The notes beneath the pieces are model-generated. The model had not been told where the DNA came from, made no database searches, and saw only the letters and a list, made by a program, of their open reading frames with translations. The translations under genes were made by a program, and so were the position numbers. From Tuwongella immobilis (GTDB lineage: Bacteria; Planctomycetota; Planctomycetia; Gemmatales; Gemmataceae), in assembly GCF_901538355.1 (NCBI RefSeq), contig NZ_LR593887.1, forward strand, positions 6,486,920 through 6,550,919: a stretch of 64,000 nt of DNA. Direction: 5' to 3'. Positions 27,141 to 36,900 of this stretch are shown one piece after another (positions within the stretch are counted from its first letter, which is position 1; every line of letters begins with the position of its first letter).

Positions 27141-28580
27141 TCAGAAATCGAAGTAAATGAACGCCTTCCCGGCCTCGGGTGCGAGCATCAGGGCGACCGT
27201 CAGCGCGGTGGCATACCCCACCCCGACCATCGGTTCGGGCAGCTTCAGGCTCCAGCGCTTCCAGATGCCGGTTGAGCCGAGATAATGGCAGACGGCCATC
27301 AGCGCGACCGTGTACCACAGGCCGCGATTCGGGAGATCAAGCGATCGCCCCGGCGCGAAGGTGAACATCCGTTCGAGCATGGTCAGCGACACGCTCAAAC
27401 TCTTCTGGAAGAAGATCCAACACATCATGACGCTGAAAAAGGTCAGGCCCATGCGGAAGGCTTTGCCGGGCAGCGTTTCCAGGGCAGCAACAATTTTCGG
27501 ACGATGCTTGGCCCACGCCGCGAAGATGCGATGCACCACCAGCATGCCGCCGTGCAGTGCGCCCCAAATCACGAAGCTCCATTGTGCCCCGTGCCACAAT
27601 CCGCCCAACAACATGGTCAGCATCAGATTTCGGTAAATGAACCAGGTGCCGCCACGATTGCCGCCCAGTCCGATGTAGACATAATCGCGCAGCCAGCTCG
27701 AAAGCGAAATATGCCACCGCCGCCAGAATTCGCCGACATTCTTCGACAGATACGGCATGTTGAAATTCATGGTCAGCTTGTAACCCAGCAGATGCGCCGA
27801 GCCGATGGCCATATCCGTGTAGCCGGAAAAGTCGCAATAAATGCGAATGGCAAAGGCAAACACGCCGAGCCAAATGGCGCCGGTGGAGTAACTTGCGGGA
27901 TCGGTGAAAATCGGATCGGAATAGAGCGCCATGCGGTCAGCAATGGCGAGCTTCTTGAACAACCCCATCAGAAAGAATTCGACACCCACCTGCGCCCGCA
28001 GCCAACTCCAGCGCTTGGGACGATGCGTTTGAGGCAGAAAATCGCCGCCGCGCACAATCGGCCCGGCCACCAGGTGCGGAAAGAACAGGATGAACAGCAT
28101 GAAATTGGGCAAACTGCGTTCCGCGCGAATCTTGCGGCGGTAGACATCCACGCAGTAGCTAATCGCTTCGAAGGTGTAGAAGGAAATCCCGAACGGAACG
28201 ATGATATCCCGAATCAAGAAATTTCGATCCAAGAAATCCTTGCCAGCAAAGCCGAGCGAATCGAGCGAACGACCCAATTCCTCGACGAAGAAGTTCATGT
28301 ATTTGAAGTAGAGCAGAATGCCGAGATTGACCGTGAGATTCGCTCCCAGCAGCAATCGCCGGTGCCAATCTTTCTTGGCGGCGTCGAGTCCTCGGGCCAG
28401 CCAATAGTCCAGAAAGGTCGTGCTGGCGACCAGGAGTGCGAGTTCGGCGCTCCAGACATAATAAAAGTAGTACGACGCGACGAGCAAAATCCAGACGCGG
28501 ACCTTCTGCCAGGGAACCGCCCAGTACACGCTGAAGACGATCAGGAAAAACGCGAGATAGGCCAACGAATGAAAGAACAT
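27141..28580 (-). CDS. MBOAT-family membrane O-acyltransferase (AlgI-like)
   Basis: This 479-aa polytopic protein has AlgI/DltB-like MBOAT features: N-terminal FFHSLAYLAFFLIVFSVYWA, the segment PFGISFYTFEAISYCVDVYR, YCDFSGYTDMAIGSAHLLG, EFWRRWHISLSSWLRDYVYI and the catalytic His in GGLWHGAQWSFVIWGALHG. In alginate systems AlgI passes acetyl groups across the membrane to periplasmic SGNH enzymes (AlgJ/X/F), and in the Dlt system DltB works with DltD. Here the four genes directly downstream encode SGNH-like proteins, so the same division of labour is likely for a surface glycan. It is the first gene of a nine-gene minus-strand run. Confidence 0.9.
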   Translation of the reverse strand: MFFHSLAYLAFFLIVFSVYWAVPWQKVRVWILLVASYYFYYVWSAELALLVASTTFLDYWLARGLDAAKKDWHRRLLLGANLTVNLGILLYFKYMNFFVEELGRSLDSLGFAGKDFLDRNFLIRDIIVPFGISFYTFEAISYCVDVYRRKIRAERSLPNFMLFILFFPHLVAGPIVRGGDFLPQTHRPKRWSWLRAQVGVEFFLMGLFKKLAIADRMALYSDPIFTDPASYSTGAIWLGVFAFAIRIYCDFSGYTDMAIGSAHLLGYKLTMNFNMPYLSKNVGEFWRRWHISLSSWLRDYVYIGLGGNRGGTWFIYRNLMLTMLLGGLWHGAQWSFVIWGALHGGMLVVHRIFAAWAKHRPKIVAALETLPGKAFRMGLTFFSVMMCWIFFQKSLSVSLTMLERMFTFAPGRSLDLPNRGLWYTVALMAVCHYLGSTGIWKRWSLKLPEPMVGVGYATALTVALMLAPEAGKAFIYFDF

Positions 28581-28769
28581 GGGGCTTCCTCTCCCACAGC
28601 GTGCCGAGTGTCCACATTGGAACGGGTCGGCTCCCGAGACAATCCTTGTCTGGGCAAACTGTAATCATCCCCGCAATGCAGGTCAACGGGAACCCGATTG
28701 GCGGCCCCCCACCAATCGCCCCGTTCATCTCCCTGGCGCGTCGCCGTCAAGCGAACCCACCCACTGGCA

Positions 28770-29339
28770 TCACGATTGCTTGACCACTTGGTACACATTG
28801 GCCGTGTCGGTGAAGGCAGACAATCGGAACTGGTCGCCCACATTCACGTCAGTCAGTTTGATGGTGACCCGATGATGCTGATACGTCGTCTCCAGCACTC
28901 GCTTTTGGCCCTGCACCTTGCTTTCACCCGACTGGCACGCCTCGGCCGGGAGATTGACCACCGATTTCGGCTCCGGCACTTCCGGATACAGGCCATCGGA
29001 ATGTTGATTGTTCAGCCATTTGGCCAGCCCCTCGGGCGTGACATCCTTGGCGAATTGATAGAGTTTCCCCGAGACGGGAAATCCCTTCTTGGAATTATCA
29101 ACCGATAGCACGATCACCACGCGCTGATCGGCCAACGTGTAAAAGAGCCGTGTGCTGGTGTAGCCAATCTGCGATTGATTCGCCTCGAACCGCTGCACGG
29201 TTTTCGCGCTCAGGTCGAGCGTCGTTCGCTCCTTGCCGGGGGCGTCCGCCGCCACGAGCATCCCGCCGGTCGCGCCCAGCATTCCCGCCAGCAATCCGAT
29301 CAGCATTCCCACTCGGGACAGCATCTTGCAGGTCGCCAT
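28770..29339 (-). CDS. Small secreted protein of unknown function
   Basis: The protein is 189 aa. Signal peptide MATCKMLSRVGMLIGLLAGM with cleavage near LVAADAPG, preceded by a strong AAGGAG site 5 nt before the ATG. The mature part (about 160 aa) contains TTLDLSAKTVQRFEANQSQI and ends VGDQFRLSAFTDTANVYQVV followed by KQS. No family recognised; the alternating hydrophobic pattern suggests a beta-rich fold. It is divergent from the ABC exporter operon (262-bp gap), so a link with it is possible. Confidence 0.75.
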   Translation of the reverse strand: MATCKMLSRVGMLIGLLAGMLGATGGMLVAADAPGKERTTLDLSAKTVQRFEANQSQIGYTSTRLFYTLADQRVVIVLSVDNSKKGFPVSGKLYQFAKDVTPEGLAKWLNNQHSDGLYPEVPEPKSVVNLPAEACQSGESKVQGQKRVLETTYQHHRVTIKLTDVNVGDQFRLSAFTDTANVYQVVKQS

Positions 29340-29601
29340 GGATTCTCCTTGATATTCGGGCTGGTCGCCGCGAGTCCGATTGATTCGAAACCCACGCCGA
29401 ACGAACCGGCCAATCCGCGAGCGTTCCCGAACGTCGTGCATTCGACCAGCCCCAACGGCACCCGTCAAGGCATGTGCATTCGATATTTTTGGACAGTTCG
29501 ACGCCAGAAGATTCGCTACAATCATCCCTTCCCCACCTTGCCTGGGGGATGGTTCTCGTCTATCTCTGATGATGACCCAGCGATACTCCGGAGTGACGGC
29601 G

Positions 29602-30321
29602 ATGATTCACGTTGAAAATCTCACGAAGTATTACGGCGATTATCCTGCGGTTCGCGGCATCTCGTTTGATGTGGCCAAAGGGCAAATCGTCGGCTTTCTC
29701 GGGCCAAACGGCGCGGGCAAATCGACCACCATGCGCATCCTCAGCGGATTTCTGACCGCCTCGTCAGGCAAAGCGACCATCGACGGTCAGGATGTCTTCT
29801 GGCGACCGATCGAAGCGCGACGGCGCATCGGCTACATGCCAGAAAGCTGCCCGCTGTACCTGGAAATGCGCGTCGAAGAATACCTGAGATTCCGGGCCGG
29901 ATTGAAAGATGTGCCGCATCGCAAGCAGCGATCCCGCATCGATTATGTCGCCGAGCGGTGCCATATTGCGGATGTGCGACGACAACTCATCGGCACACTC
30001 TCCAAGGGCTACCGGCAGCGCGTCGGCTTGGCCGATGCCCTCCTCGCCGATCCCCCCGTGCTGATTCTGGACGAACCCACCGCCGGACTGGACCCCACGC
30101 AGATTCGTGAGACTCGCAATCTGATCCGCGAACTGGGACAACAGCATACGATTCTGCTATCGACGCATATTCTGCCCGAGGTGGAAGCGACCTGCGATTC
30201 GATGATTCTCATCTATCAGGGGCAAGTCGCCGCCATGGGCACACTCGGCGGCGTGCGGCAGCAATATGGCAATCGCACCCTGGAAGAAATCTTCGTCCGC
30301 ATTACCGGCGCAGAGCGTTGA
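29602..30321 (+). CDS. ABC transporter ATP-binding protein (GldA-like)
   Basis: The protein is 239 aa. Walker A GPNGAGKST, signature LSKGYRQRVGLADALLADPP, Walker B PVLILDEPTAGLDP and the switch His in STHILPEVEATCD are complete. It belongs to the ABC-2 exporter ATPase group that includes GldA/CcmA/NatA-like proteins. ATG 29602 has GGAGTGA about 7 nt upstream; the longer frame runs into the intergenic region. TACAAT at 29517-29522 is a candidate -10 box. It is 27 bp upstream of the permease and the first gene of the four-gene Gld-type operon. Confidence 0.93.
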   Translation: MIHVENLTKYYGDYPAVRGISFDVAKGQIVGFLGPNGAGKSTTMRILSGFLTASSGKATIDGQDVFWRPIEARRRIGYMPESCPLYLEMRVEEYLRFRAGLKDVPHRKQRSRIDYVAERCHIADVRRQLIGTLSKGYRQRVGLADALLADPPVLILDEPTAGLDPTQIRETRNLIRELGQQHTILLSTHILPEVEATCDSMILIYQGQVAAMGTLGGVRQQYGNRTLEEIFVRITGAER

Positions 30322-30348
30322 TTCCCCCATCGATCACGAGGCACCCCC

Positions 30349-31311
30349 ATGCGACCGACGCTCTCCTTGCTCAAACGCGAGTTTACGGCGTATTTCCTCA
30401 GTCCGATTGCCTACGTCATTCTCACGGTCTTCCTGCTCGTGGTGGGACACCTGTTTTTTCTCACCACCACGCTCCTAACCGAGCGCGGCCCACGCGGCAT
30501 CGAAGATCCCATGGCCGGACTGCTGGGCGATGAGCGATTTTGGCTCGTGTTTCTGTTCATTCCGCCCCTGCTCACCATGCGATCCTTCGCGGAGGAACGC
30601 TCCAGCGGCACCCTGGAAATGCTGATGACCGCCCCGATTCGGGATTGGCAGGTCGTCTTCGCCAAATTCATGGCCTGCCTCGGCTTCTATGTGCTGTTGT
30701 GGCTTCCCACAATTGTCTTTCTGCCCGTGCTCACGGACGCCACCCCGGAAGTGAAACCGATCTTCAATCCGTTTAGCGGAATGCTGCTCATGGGCATCTT
30801 TCTGCTGGCGGTGTGGCTGTTGTCGTCGCTTCTGCTGTCTGCCAATGTGAAGCCGATTGGCCTGTTGTGGCTGGTGCTGCTGGTGGGTGTGGGACTCACG
30901 ACCGCGGGGGCGATTCTGCACTATCGCTCGCCGGGGGAGAAGATGCTTCTGTTCCGTTCGGCGATTGATCCCATGCCGGTGCTATCATCGTATCTGGCCG
31001 TGTTTCTGGCCGGAGCGATGTTTCTCAGCCTGGGATTGTTCGTTTCGAGCCTGGTTCGCTCGCAATTGGTGGCGGCGATTGTCTCGCTGGTGCTCAGCCT
31101 GTTGTTCGTGGTGACGGGCTTCTGGCGACCGGATCTCGACCCCAGTTCCACCACCGCCAAACTGCTGGAATTCTTCAGCGTGCCGATGCACTTTAGCCAA
31201 GAATTCACCCGCGGATTGATCGATACGCGGCGAATCGTCCTGTATGTCAGCGTGACATTCTTTTGTTTGTTTTTGACGGTTCGCAGCCTGGAAAGCCGCC
31301 GCTGGCGTTAA
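30349..31311 (+). CDS. ABC-2 type permease (GldF-like)
   Basis: The 320-aa integral membrane protein has about six helices: AYVILTVFLLVVGHLFFLTT, a GFYVLLWLPTIVFLPVL block, LLMGIFLLAVWLLSSLLLSA, IGLLWLVLLVGVGLTTAGA, SSYLAVFLAGAMFLSLGLFV and a terminal VLYVSVTFFCLFLTV. The middle EERSSGTLEMLMTAPIRDWQ is characteristic of ABC-2 exporters in the GldF/NosY group. It is followed after 39 bp by the GldG-like protein. In Bacteroidota GldAFG supports gliding; planctomycetes carry the same gene trio without known gliding, so the cargo is open. Confidence 0.9.
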   Translation: MRPTLSLLKREFTAYFLSPIAYVILTVFLLVVGHLFFLTTTLLTERGPRGIEDPMAGLLGDERFWLVFLFIPPLLTMRSFAEERSSGTLEMLMTAPIRDWQVVFAKFMACLGFYVLLWLPTIVFLPVLTDATPEVKPIFNPFSGMLLMGIFLLAVWLLSSLLLSANVKPIGLLWLVLLVGVGLTTAGAILHYRSPGEKMLLFRSAIDPMPVLSSYLAVFLAGAMFLSLGLFVSSLVRSQLVAAIVSLVLSLLFVVTGFWRPDLDPSSTTAKLLEFFSVPMHFSQEFTRGLIDTRRIVLYVSVTFFCLFLTVRSLESRRWR

Positions 31312-31350
31312 TCTCGCCGGACTCTCTCGTTTTGCCCGGAGTGATCCCCG

Positions 31351-33918
31351 ATGCCACCGACCAACCCAACACGCGCGACCAACCCGACCGGCATGGCCAA
31401 GCCCGATGCGCGTCATCGCATGACCTGGGGCCGCCGATTCCGGTTTCTGTCTCGATTTTTCGGCCTGACGGCTCTGCTGTTTGCCGGCGCGGGCGGAATC
31501 CTCGCCTCCACGCTGCCCGTGCAAGCCAACATGCAATCGCTGATCGATGCCTGGAGCGGGAACTTTGGCCTGCTAGGGCAGTTCACCGCCGGGCTGATTT
31601 CCGTCGCTGCGGTGTTGCTCGCCCAATCGCTAATCGTCGAAATCGTCACCGCCTTCTGGCTCGCCGCCGGGCGACGCAGCGCGGTGGGCACCATGGTGTC
31701 GCTGCAAGTGCTGCTGGCCACCACCCTGCTCATCGGCGTCAATTTGTATTCGTTGCAGCATTCCGAACGATTCGACATCACGCGCGATCAGCGATTCACC
31801 CTGCCGGAATCGCTCGTCGAACAGTTGCGACAGCTCAAGACGCCGACGCAAATCATTGTGCTGCAACAGCATAAGACATTTGGCCGACTCTCCGAAAAGC
31901 CCGACGCGTACGACTACGCCGCCGAGCGCAAAGTGGTCGAAAAAGTCCGCGATCTCGTGGAATTGTTTCGCGCCTTCGGCCCCCAATTTCAAGTGACCGT
32001 GCTGGATGTCGAAGAAGAAGGCTACGATGCAAAATTGAAGCAACTCACGGCCAACGCCCCGAAATTGCGGGCGGCGATGGATGCCGCGCCGGAGAATAGC
32101 ATTTTCTTCCATGCCCAGGAACCGCTCACCAAGTTGGAACGGGTGCAACGGCTGAGTTTCAACGAATTCTACGCGCTGGATAAGACCGCCAGCAAAGCCG
32201 CCAATCAAGGTCAGGGCAATCTGGTGCTGCTGCCGCAAGGCGTGGAGGCATTCGCGCGGAAAGTCTTGGCGATTGAAGAGAAACGGCCGCGCGTTGCCAT
32301 CGCGGTCATTCACGAATTTCTGACCACCGCCGAAGCCGAAGGCAACGAGCAATTCACCGCCGCCGGCCTGCGAAAATCATTGGAAGCCTACGGATTCGAT
32401 GTCACCGATATCATCCTTCGCCGCAAATGGGAAGAAGCCGATGAACCGGAACCAACGGCCTACACCACCGCCGAATCCAAGTTGGACACCCTCGAAGAAG
32501 AAGTCGCCCTGCTAAGCGAGCAACTCCGCGAACAACGCTCCGCCATCACGCAGGCGAAGTCGATCATCGCCAAACTGCAAGCCAGCACTCCGGCCCAACT
32601 CGATGCCGAATTCCCGCTGCAAGGCGGCGAACGCTGGAGCGACGCAATCCGCCAGGAGGAATTGGACACGCTCAACCAGGCCATCCGCCAGTTGGAGCCG
32701 AGCGCCGCCCGACTCGAACGCGATTTGGCGAAATCCGAATCCGACTTGAAATCGATCTACGGCAACGAACGGGCCTTGGAAGATCGCCGCGTCACCGATG
32801 TCGAGGCGAAATTCAAACGGCTCCTCAGTGATGTCGATCTGCTGATAGTCCCCCGACAGACGCTCATCAATCTGTCTATCCGCTTTGCCATTTCGCCGAC
32901 GCTGCATCGCATGAATCAGGCGCAAGTCAATGCGGTGAAAGCCTTTCTGGAATCGGGCAAACCGGTGCTGGCCTGCCTTGGCCCGACCAACGAAGCCAGC
33001 GGGCCGGCGATGCAGCCGGTGGACGATCTGGAATCGATGCTGACACGGATGGGGGTCGAACTGGGCAAGCAAACGATTCTGTTCGACCGGGAGATGCGCG
33101 GCTTCGCCGAGCGTCGCGGTGGGCGGACATTGGGAGCGGGACCGCGCGACGTGCCGCCGTTGCAGTTGCCGCACCGCGACGATGTCGCCCCGAAGCCGCT
33201 CAACCCGATCGCCCAAAGCCTGGAGACGATCGCCCGCAGTGTCGAGGAAAATCTCGATTTGCGGCTGGCCCACCCGCGCCCGGTGTATCTCAGCGAATCC
33301 GTGCAAGCAATGCTGCCATATTCCGGCGTCTTCTTGCTGAGCGATTCCGAAAGCTGGAACGAAGAACGCCCCTTCCCCGGCCTGCAACGGCTGAATCGCA
33401 ATGATCCCAACTCACCCGTGGTGATGACCGGGATTCCGAAATTCGAGGAAACCAAGCGAGACGATCCACGCTATCGCACCCGAGACGCCGAGCGCCGCGG
33501 GCCGTTCCCGGTCGGTGTTGCGCTGACGGCGAAACTCCCCGCCGATTGGTTCGATCGCCGCTTCACCCTGGGCGAATCATTGGGCATCGTCGGTGGGGCG
33601 GCCACGCTCCCGATGTTGGATCAACAGGCGGACCAATTCGCTCGCCCCAGTTCCCGAGTGGCCGTGTTCGGGCATGGCGGCATCTTCACCGGCTCCACGC
33701 TCAAACCCGCACAAGAACAACTACTGCTCACGACTTGCAATTGGCTCTTGGGCCGCGAAGAACGCTTGCCGCAAGCGGTGGAATCCCCGTGGAGTTACCC
33801 CCGAGTGGAACTCAGCGAACAACAAGCGGCCCTCTGGCATTGGGGCACCTTCTTGGGACTGCCGGCATTGGTCGCGTATGTGGGCGTGATTATGCTAATG
33901 TTCCGGCGAGTGCGATAA
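31351..33918 (+). CDS. GldG-like ABC transporter auxiliary protein
   Basis: The protein is 855 aa with two N-terminal helices around LTALLFAGAGGILASTLP and LGQFTAGLISVAAVLLAQSL, then VSLQVLLATTLLIGVNLYSL. Next come FDITRDQRFTLPESLVEQLR and a periplasmic body of the ABC_transp_aux/GldG type. A coiled coil (about 370-470, LDTLEEEVALLSEQLREQRS) interrupts the middle. The segment FLESGKPVLACLGPTNEASG resembles a type 1 glutamine amidotransferase-like fold (DUF4350 region). One helix closes the C-terminus (LPALVAYVGVIMLMFRRVR). It sits 39 bp after the permease and 42 bp before the DUF4340 gene. Confidence 0.85.
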   Translation: MPPTNPTRATNPTGMAKPDARHRMTWGRRFRFLSRFFGLTALLFAGAGGILASTLPVQANMQSLIDAWSGNFGLLGQFTAGLISVAAVLLAQSLIVEIVTAFWLAAGRRSAVGTMVSLQVLLATTLLIGVNLYSLQHSERFDITRDQRFTLPESLVEQLRQLKTPTQIIVLQQHKTFGRLSEKPDAYDYAAERKVVEKVRDLVELFRAFGPQFQVTVLDVEEEGYDAKLKQLTANAPKLRAAMDAAPENSIFFHAQEPLTKLERVQRLSFNEFYALDKTASKAANQGQGNLVLLPQGVEAFARKVLAIEEKRPRVAIAVIHEFLTTAEAEGNEQFTAAGLRKSLEAYGFDVTDIILRRKWEEADEPEPTAYTTAESKLDTLEEEVALLSEQLREQRSAITQAKSIIAKLQASTPAQLDAEFPLQGGERWSDAIRQEELDTLNQAIRQLEPSAARLERDLAKSESDLKSIYGNERALEDRRVTDVEAKFKRLLSDVDLLIVPRQTLINLSIRFAISPTLHRMNQAQVNAVKAFLESGKPVLACLGPTNEASGPAMQPVDDLESMLTRMGVELGKQTILFDREMRGFAERRGGRTLGAGPRDVPPLQLPHRDDVAPKPLNPIAQSLETIARSVEENLDLRLAHPRPVYLSESVQAMLPYSGVFLLSDSESWNEERPFPGLQRLNRNDPNSPVVMTGIPKFEETKRDDPRYRTRDAERRGPFPVGVALTAKLPADWFDRRFTLGESLGIVGGAATLPMLDQQADQFARPSSRVAVFGHGGIFTGSTLKPAQEQLLLTTCNWLLGREERLPQAVESPWSYPRVELSEQQAALWHWGTFLGLPALVAYVGVIMLMFRRVR

Positions 33919-33960
33919 TCGATTCGTCTCCATCCCGTACCTGCAATCCGAGAAGCGACA

Positions 33961-36900
33961 ATGAACTGGAAGACGACCTTCGGACTGCTGTTTCTCGTCC
34001 TTCTGGGCGGAGCTTGGTGGTGGCATGGCGAAGAATATGCCGTGCAATGGGGGCTAAAACCAGCCCCGGAGACCCGCCCCGCCGGGAACAGCATCACCAT
34101 TTTGGCCGATGAATTGCGGCCCGGCAACGTCGGCAAAATCATCGTCGAACGCGGAACCGACGACCGACTGGAACTCCTGGCCAAACCCAGCGAGCCGTTC
34201 TGGGCACTGCCCGGAAATTGGCCCGTGCGTCCGAATGAAGTCCGCGAATTGGTCGATTTGCTCACGCAATTGCAATCGCGATTCGAGCCGATTCCACTGA
34301 TCGATGACACAGTGCTGGCCCCGTATGGCTTATCTGCCATGCAGCGGCCCATTCGGGTGACACTGAGCGCGGGCACGGCCACGCATGTGCTGCTGTTTGG
34401 CCGACCCGAAGCGAAAGCGGGCGAAAATCCGTTCACGCGGCCGACATTCTTGCGCATCAACGAGGAACGCGAAATCCTGCGACTGGGGCCGGATGTCTAC
34501 TCGCAATTGGATCATCCCCCGGAATACTACCGCACCCGGCAATTGTTCCCCGGCTTTGTGCGGCTGCGCGTCAACGGCCTGATGCTGCCGCCGCCACCCA
34601 CGCCGATGAATCCGAATGCACCGCCGCCCGAGCCAATCGCCAGCACCGTCAGCACCGCCAAAGTGCTGACCAGCGATCGCGTCGTGGGCATCGAATTGAG
34701 CGATTCCGGCACGCTGACCAGCCTGCAACGCACCGCCCCAACGCCGACTCCGCAATCGGTGGCCGATGCCACATCGGCGGATCGTGACCCGGCCGTTCCG
34801 GTATCGGAAATCGCGCGGGTCTGGGAACTCCAATCGCCGGTGCGGGATCATGTCGATCCCGATGCGCTGGTCGGGATTCTGGAGGCGATTCCGGAAATGT
34901 GGGTGGAAGATTTTCTGCCCCGCAGCGAGACCCAAGCCGCTGATTTCGCCCAGAAAACCGGGTTGGATCAACCCACGCGGATCATCCGCATTCGTTTCGC
35001 CGGGGGGGATACCCGCACCCTGCGCATCGGCAGCATGAGCCGCGTCCGCACGCGCAAAGAAGCCGTGCCAAGCGATCCGATGTTCCCACAGCCGCCCGGC
35101 AGCGTCAACGAGCGCGAAATTCGAGAGCCGCTGTACTATGCCCAGCTCGAAGATTCGGCGGAAATCTTCGAGATTCGCGGCGATCTGTTCGGGAAAGTAT
35201 TCCTTCCCACGGAACGTCTGCGGGATGCCGCCGTCGCTCGCATTTCCGGCAAGCGCATTCGCAGCATCTCCATCGAACGCCCCGGCCAAGCGCCGATCGT
35301 GCTGAATCGCACCGCCGCCGACCCGACCGCGAAACCGCCGCGCGTGGAGGATCGCTGGGATGTGCAATCGCCGTTTGCATCGCTGGCCGAGACCAGCCGC
35401 ATCACGGAAATCCTCGACGCCATCAATGCGATGAAGACCGCCCCGGCGGATCGGCTGATGCTCCCCGAGCAGATGCCGGCCCTCGCCAGTGTCGTCGGCG
35501 GCATCGCCGAGCAACCCGCCGCATTGCTGGGACTGTCGCCCGAACAAGCGATTCGCGTGCGGATTGTCGAGCAGATCAACGGCACCGATCAACTCACGGA
35601 ATTGGCGATTGGCACCATGAATCCGGCGCGCAACCTGCTTGCCGTGCAGCAGTTGGGTTGGCCACGCATCAGCCTGACCAACTCGACGATGCGGTCGATG
35701 ATTTCCCGCGATGCGCTGGCATTCCGCAGCCGCAAAGTGCTGGACCTGGCGGGGGAGCGCATTGTGCGAGTGATGGTCGAACGCACCGGCGGCGATCGCT
35801 TCCGCTTGGATCGCGGCACCGGCGACCGCTGGCAGATGACCGAACCCGTACAGGTACCCGCCGATACGCTGACCGCCGGTCAACTTGTCGGCGAACTCGA
35901 ACGGCTGGAAGCGGTCGAATACGTCATCAAGAACCCCACCGATTCTGCCATCGCCGATTGCGGATTGAATCAACCGACGGCGACGCTGATGCTCCGCGCG
36001 GGGGACAATCGCCCCGAGCAAACGCTGCGCATCGGCAAACCGCGGGAGGGCAAGCCCGAGAGTTTCGCCCGACTGGACAACGGCGATATCTTCTCGCTGT
36101 CGCAAACCAGCATCGCCACGTTGACGAAAGAATCGCTGAAATATCGGCCGTTGGTGCTGTTCTCCGACGGTGGAGCCGCCACGCAGATTGTCGTGCAGCG
36201 GCCTGGCATGGAACAGACCACGCTGGCCACGAAAGTGGGGCAATGGAAATTGACCGCCCCGTATGTGGCCTCGGTGGGACAAGCTGCGATGGAGCCATTG
36301 CTCAAGGTGATCCGCGAAAGTGGCATTGAACGCTGGGTGGAACATCAGATGCCAGACGGCAAACCGTTTGGATTGGACGTTAACCAAGAGCCGCTGCGGG
36401 TGCAAGTGACGGTCCCCGGCCCCACTCCGGAAGCTCGCCCCATCACGCAAATCCTGCTCATCGGCAAGCCAGTCGAACCGGGGTCGCCCAGTCGCTTTGC
36501 GCGGTTGGAATCGGAAAGCTCGCCCGGGGTGTTCACCGTCGGTGGGCCGCTGGTGGCGGAAGTCAGCCGCGATCCGCTGGAGTGGCTCGACCGCCAATTG
36601 CTGACGGTGGATGTCGCCCAGATCCGCGAGTTGGAAGTGATTTCGCCCACCGGAAAGCTCGTGCTGCAACGCGACGGCGACCGCTGGATTCCCCAGGTGC
36701 AGCCGACATTTGCCGTCGATCGCCCCACGGTGGAGACGGTGATTCGCACGTTGGGCAATTTGCAGGCCAGCAAGTTTGCGGCGTTCGGGCCGAAGACGAA
36801 TTTCGCCGATTTTGGCCTGAGCAACGAGCAAACTCCGCGGCAAATGCTGCTGAAAACCGCCGAGAAGGTCATCCGCATTTCGCTGGGCAAGCAATCGATG

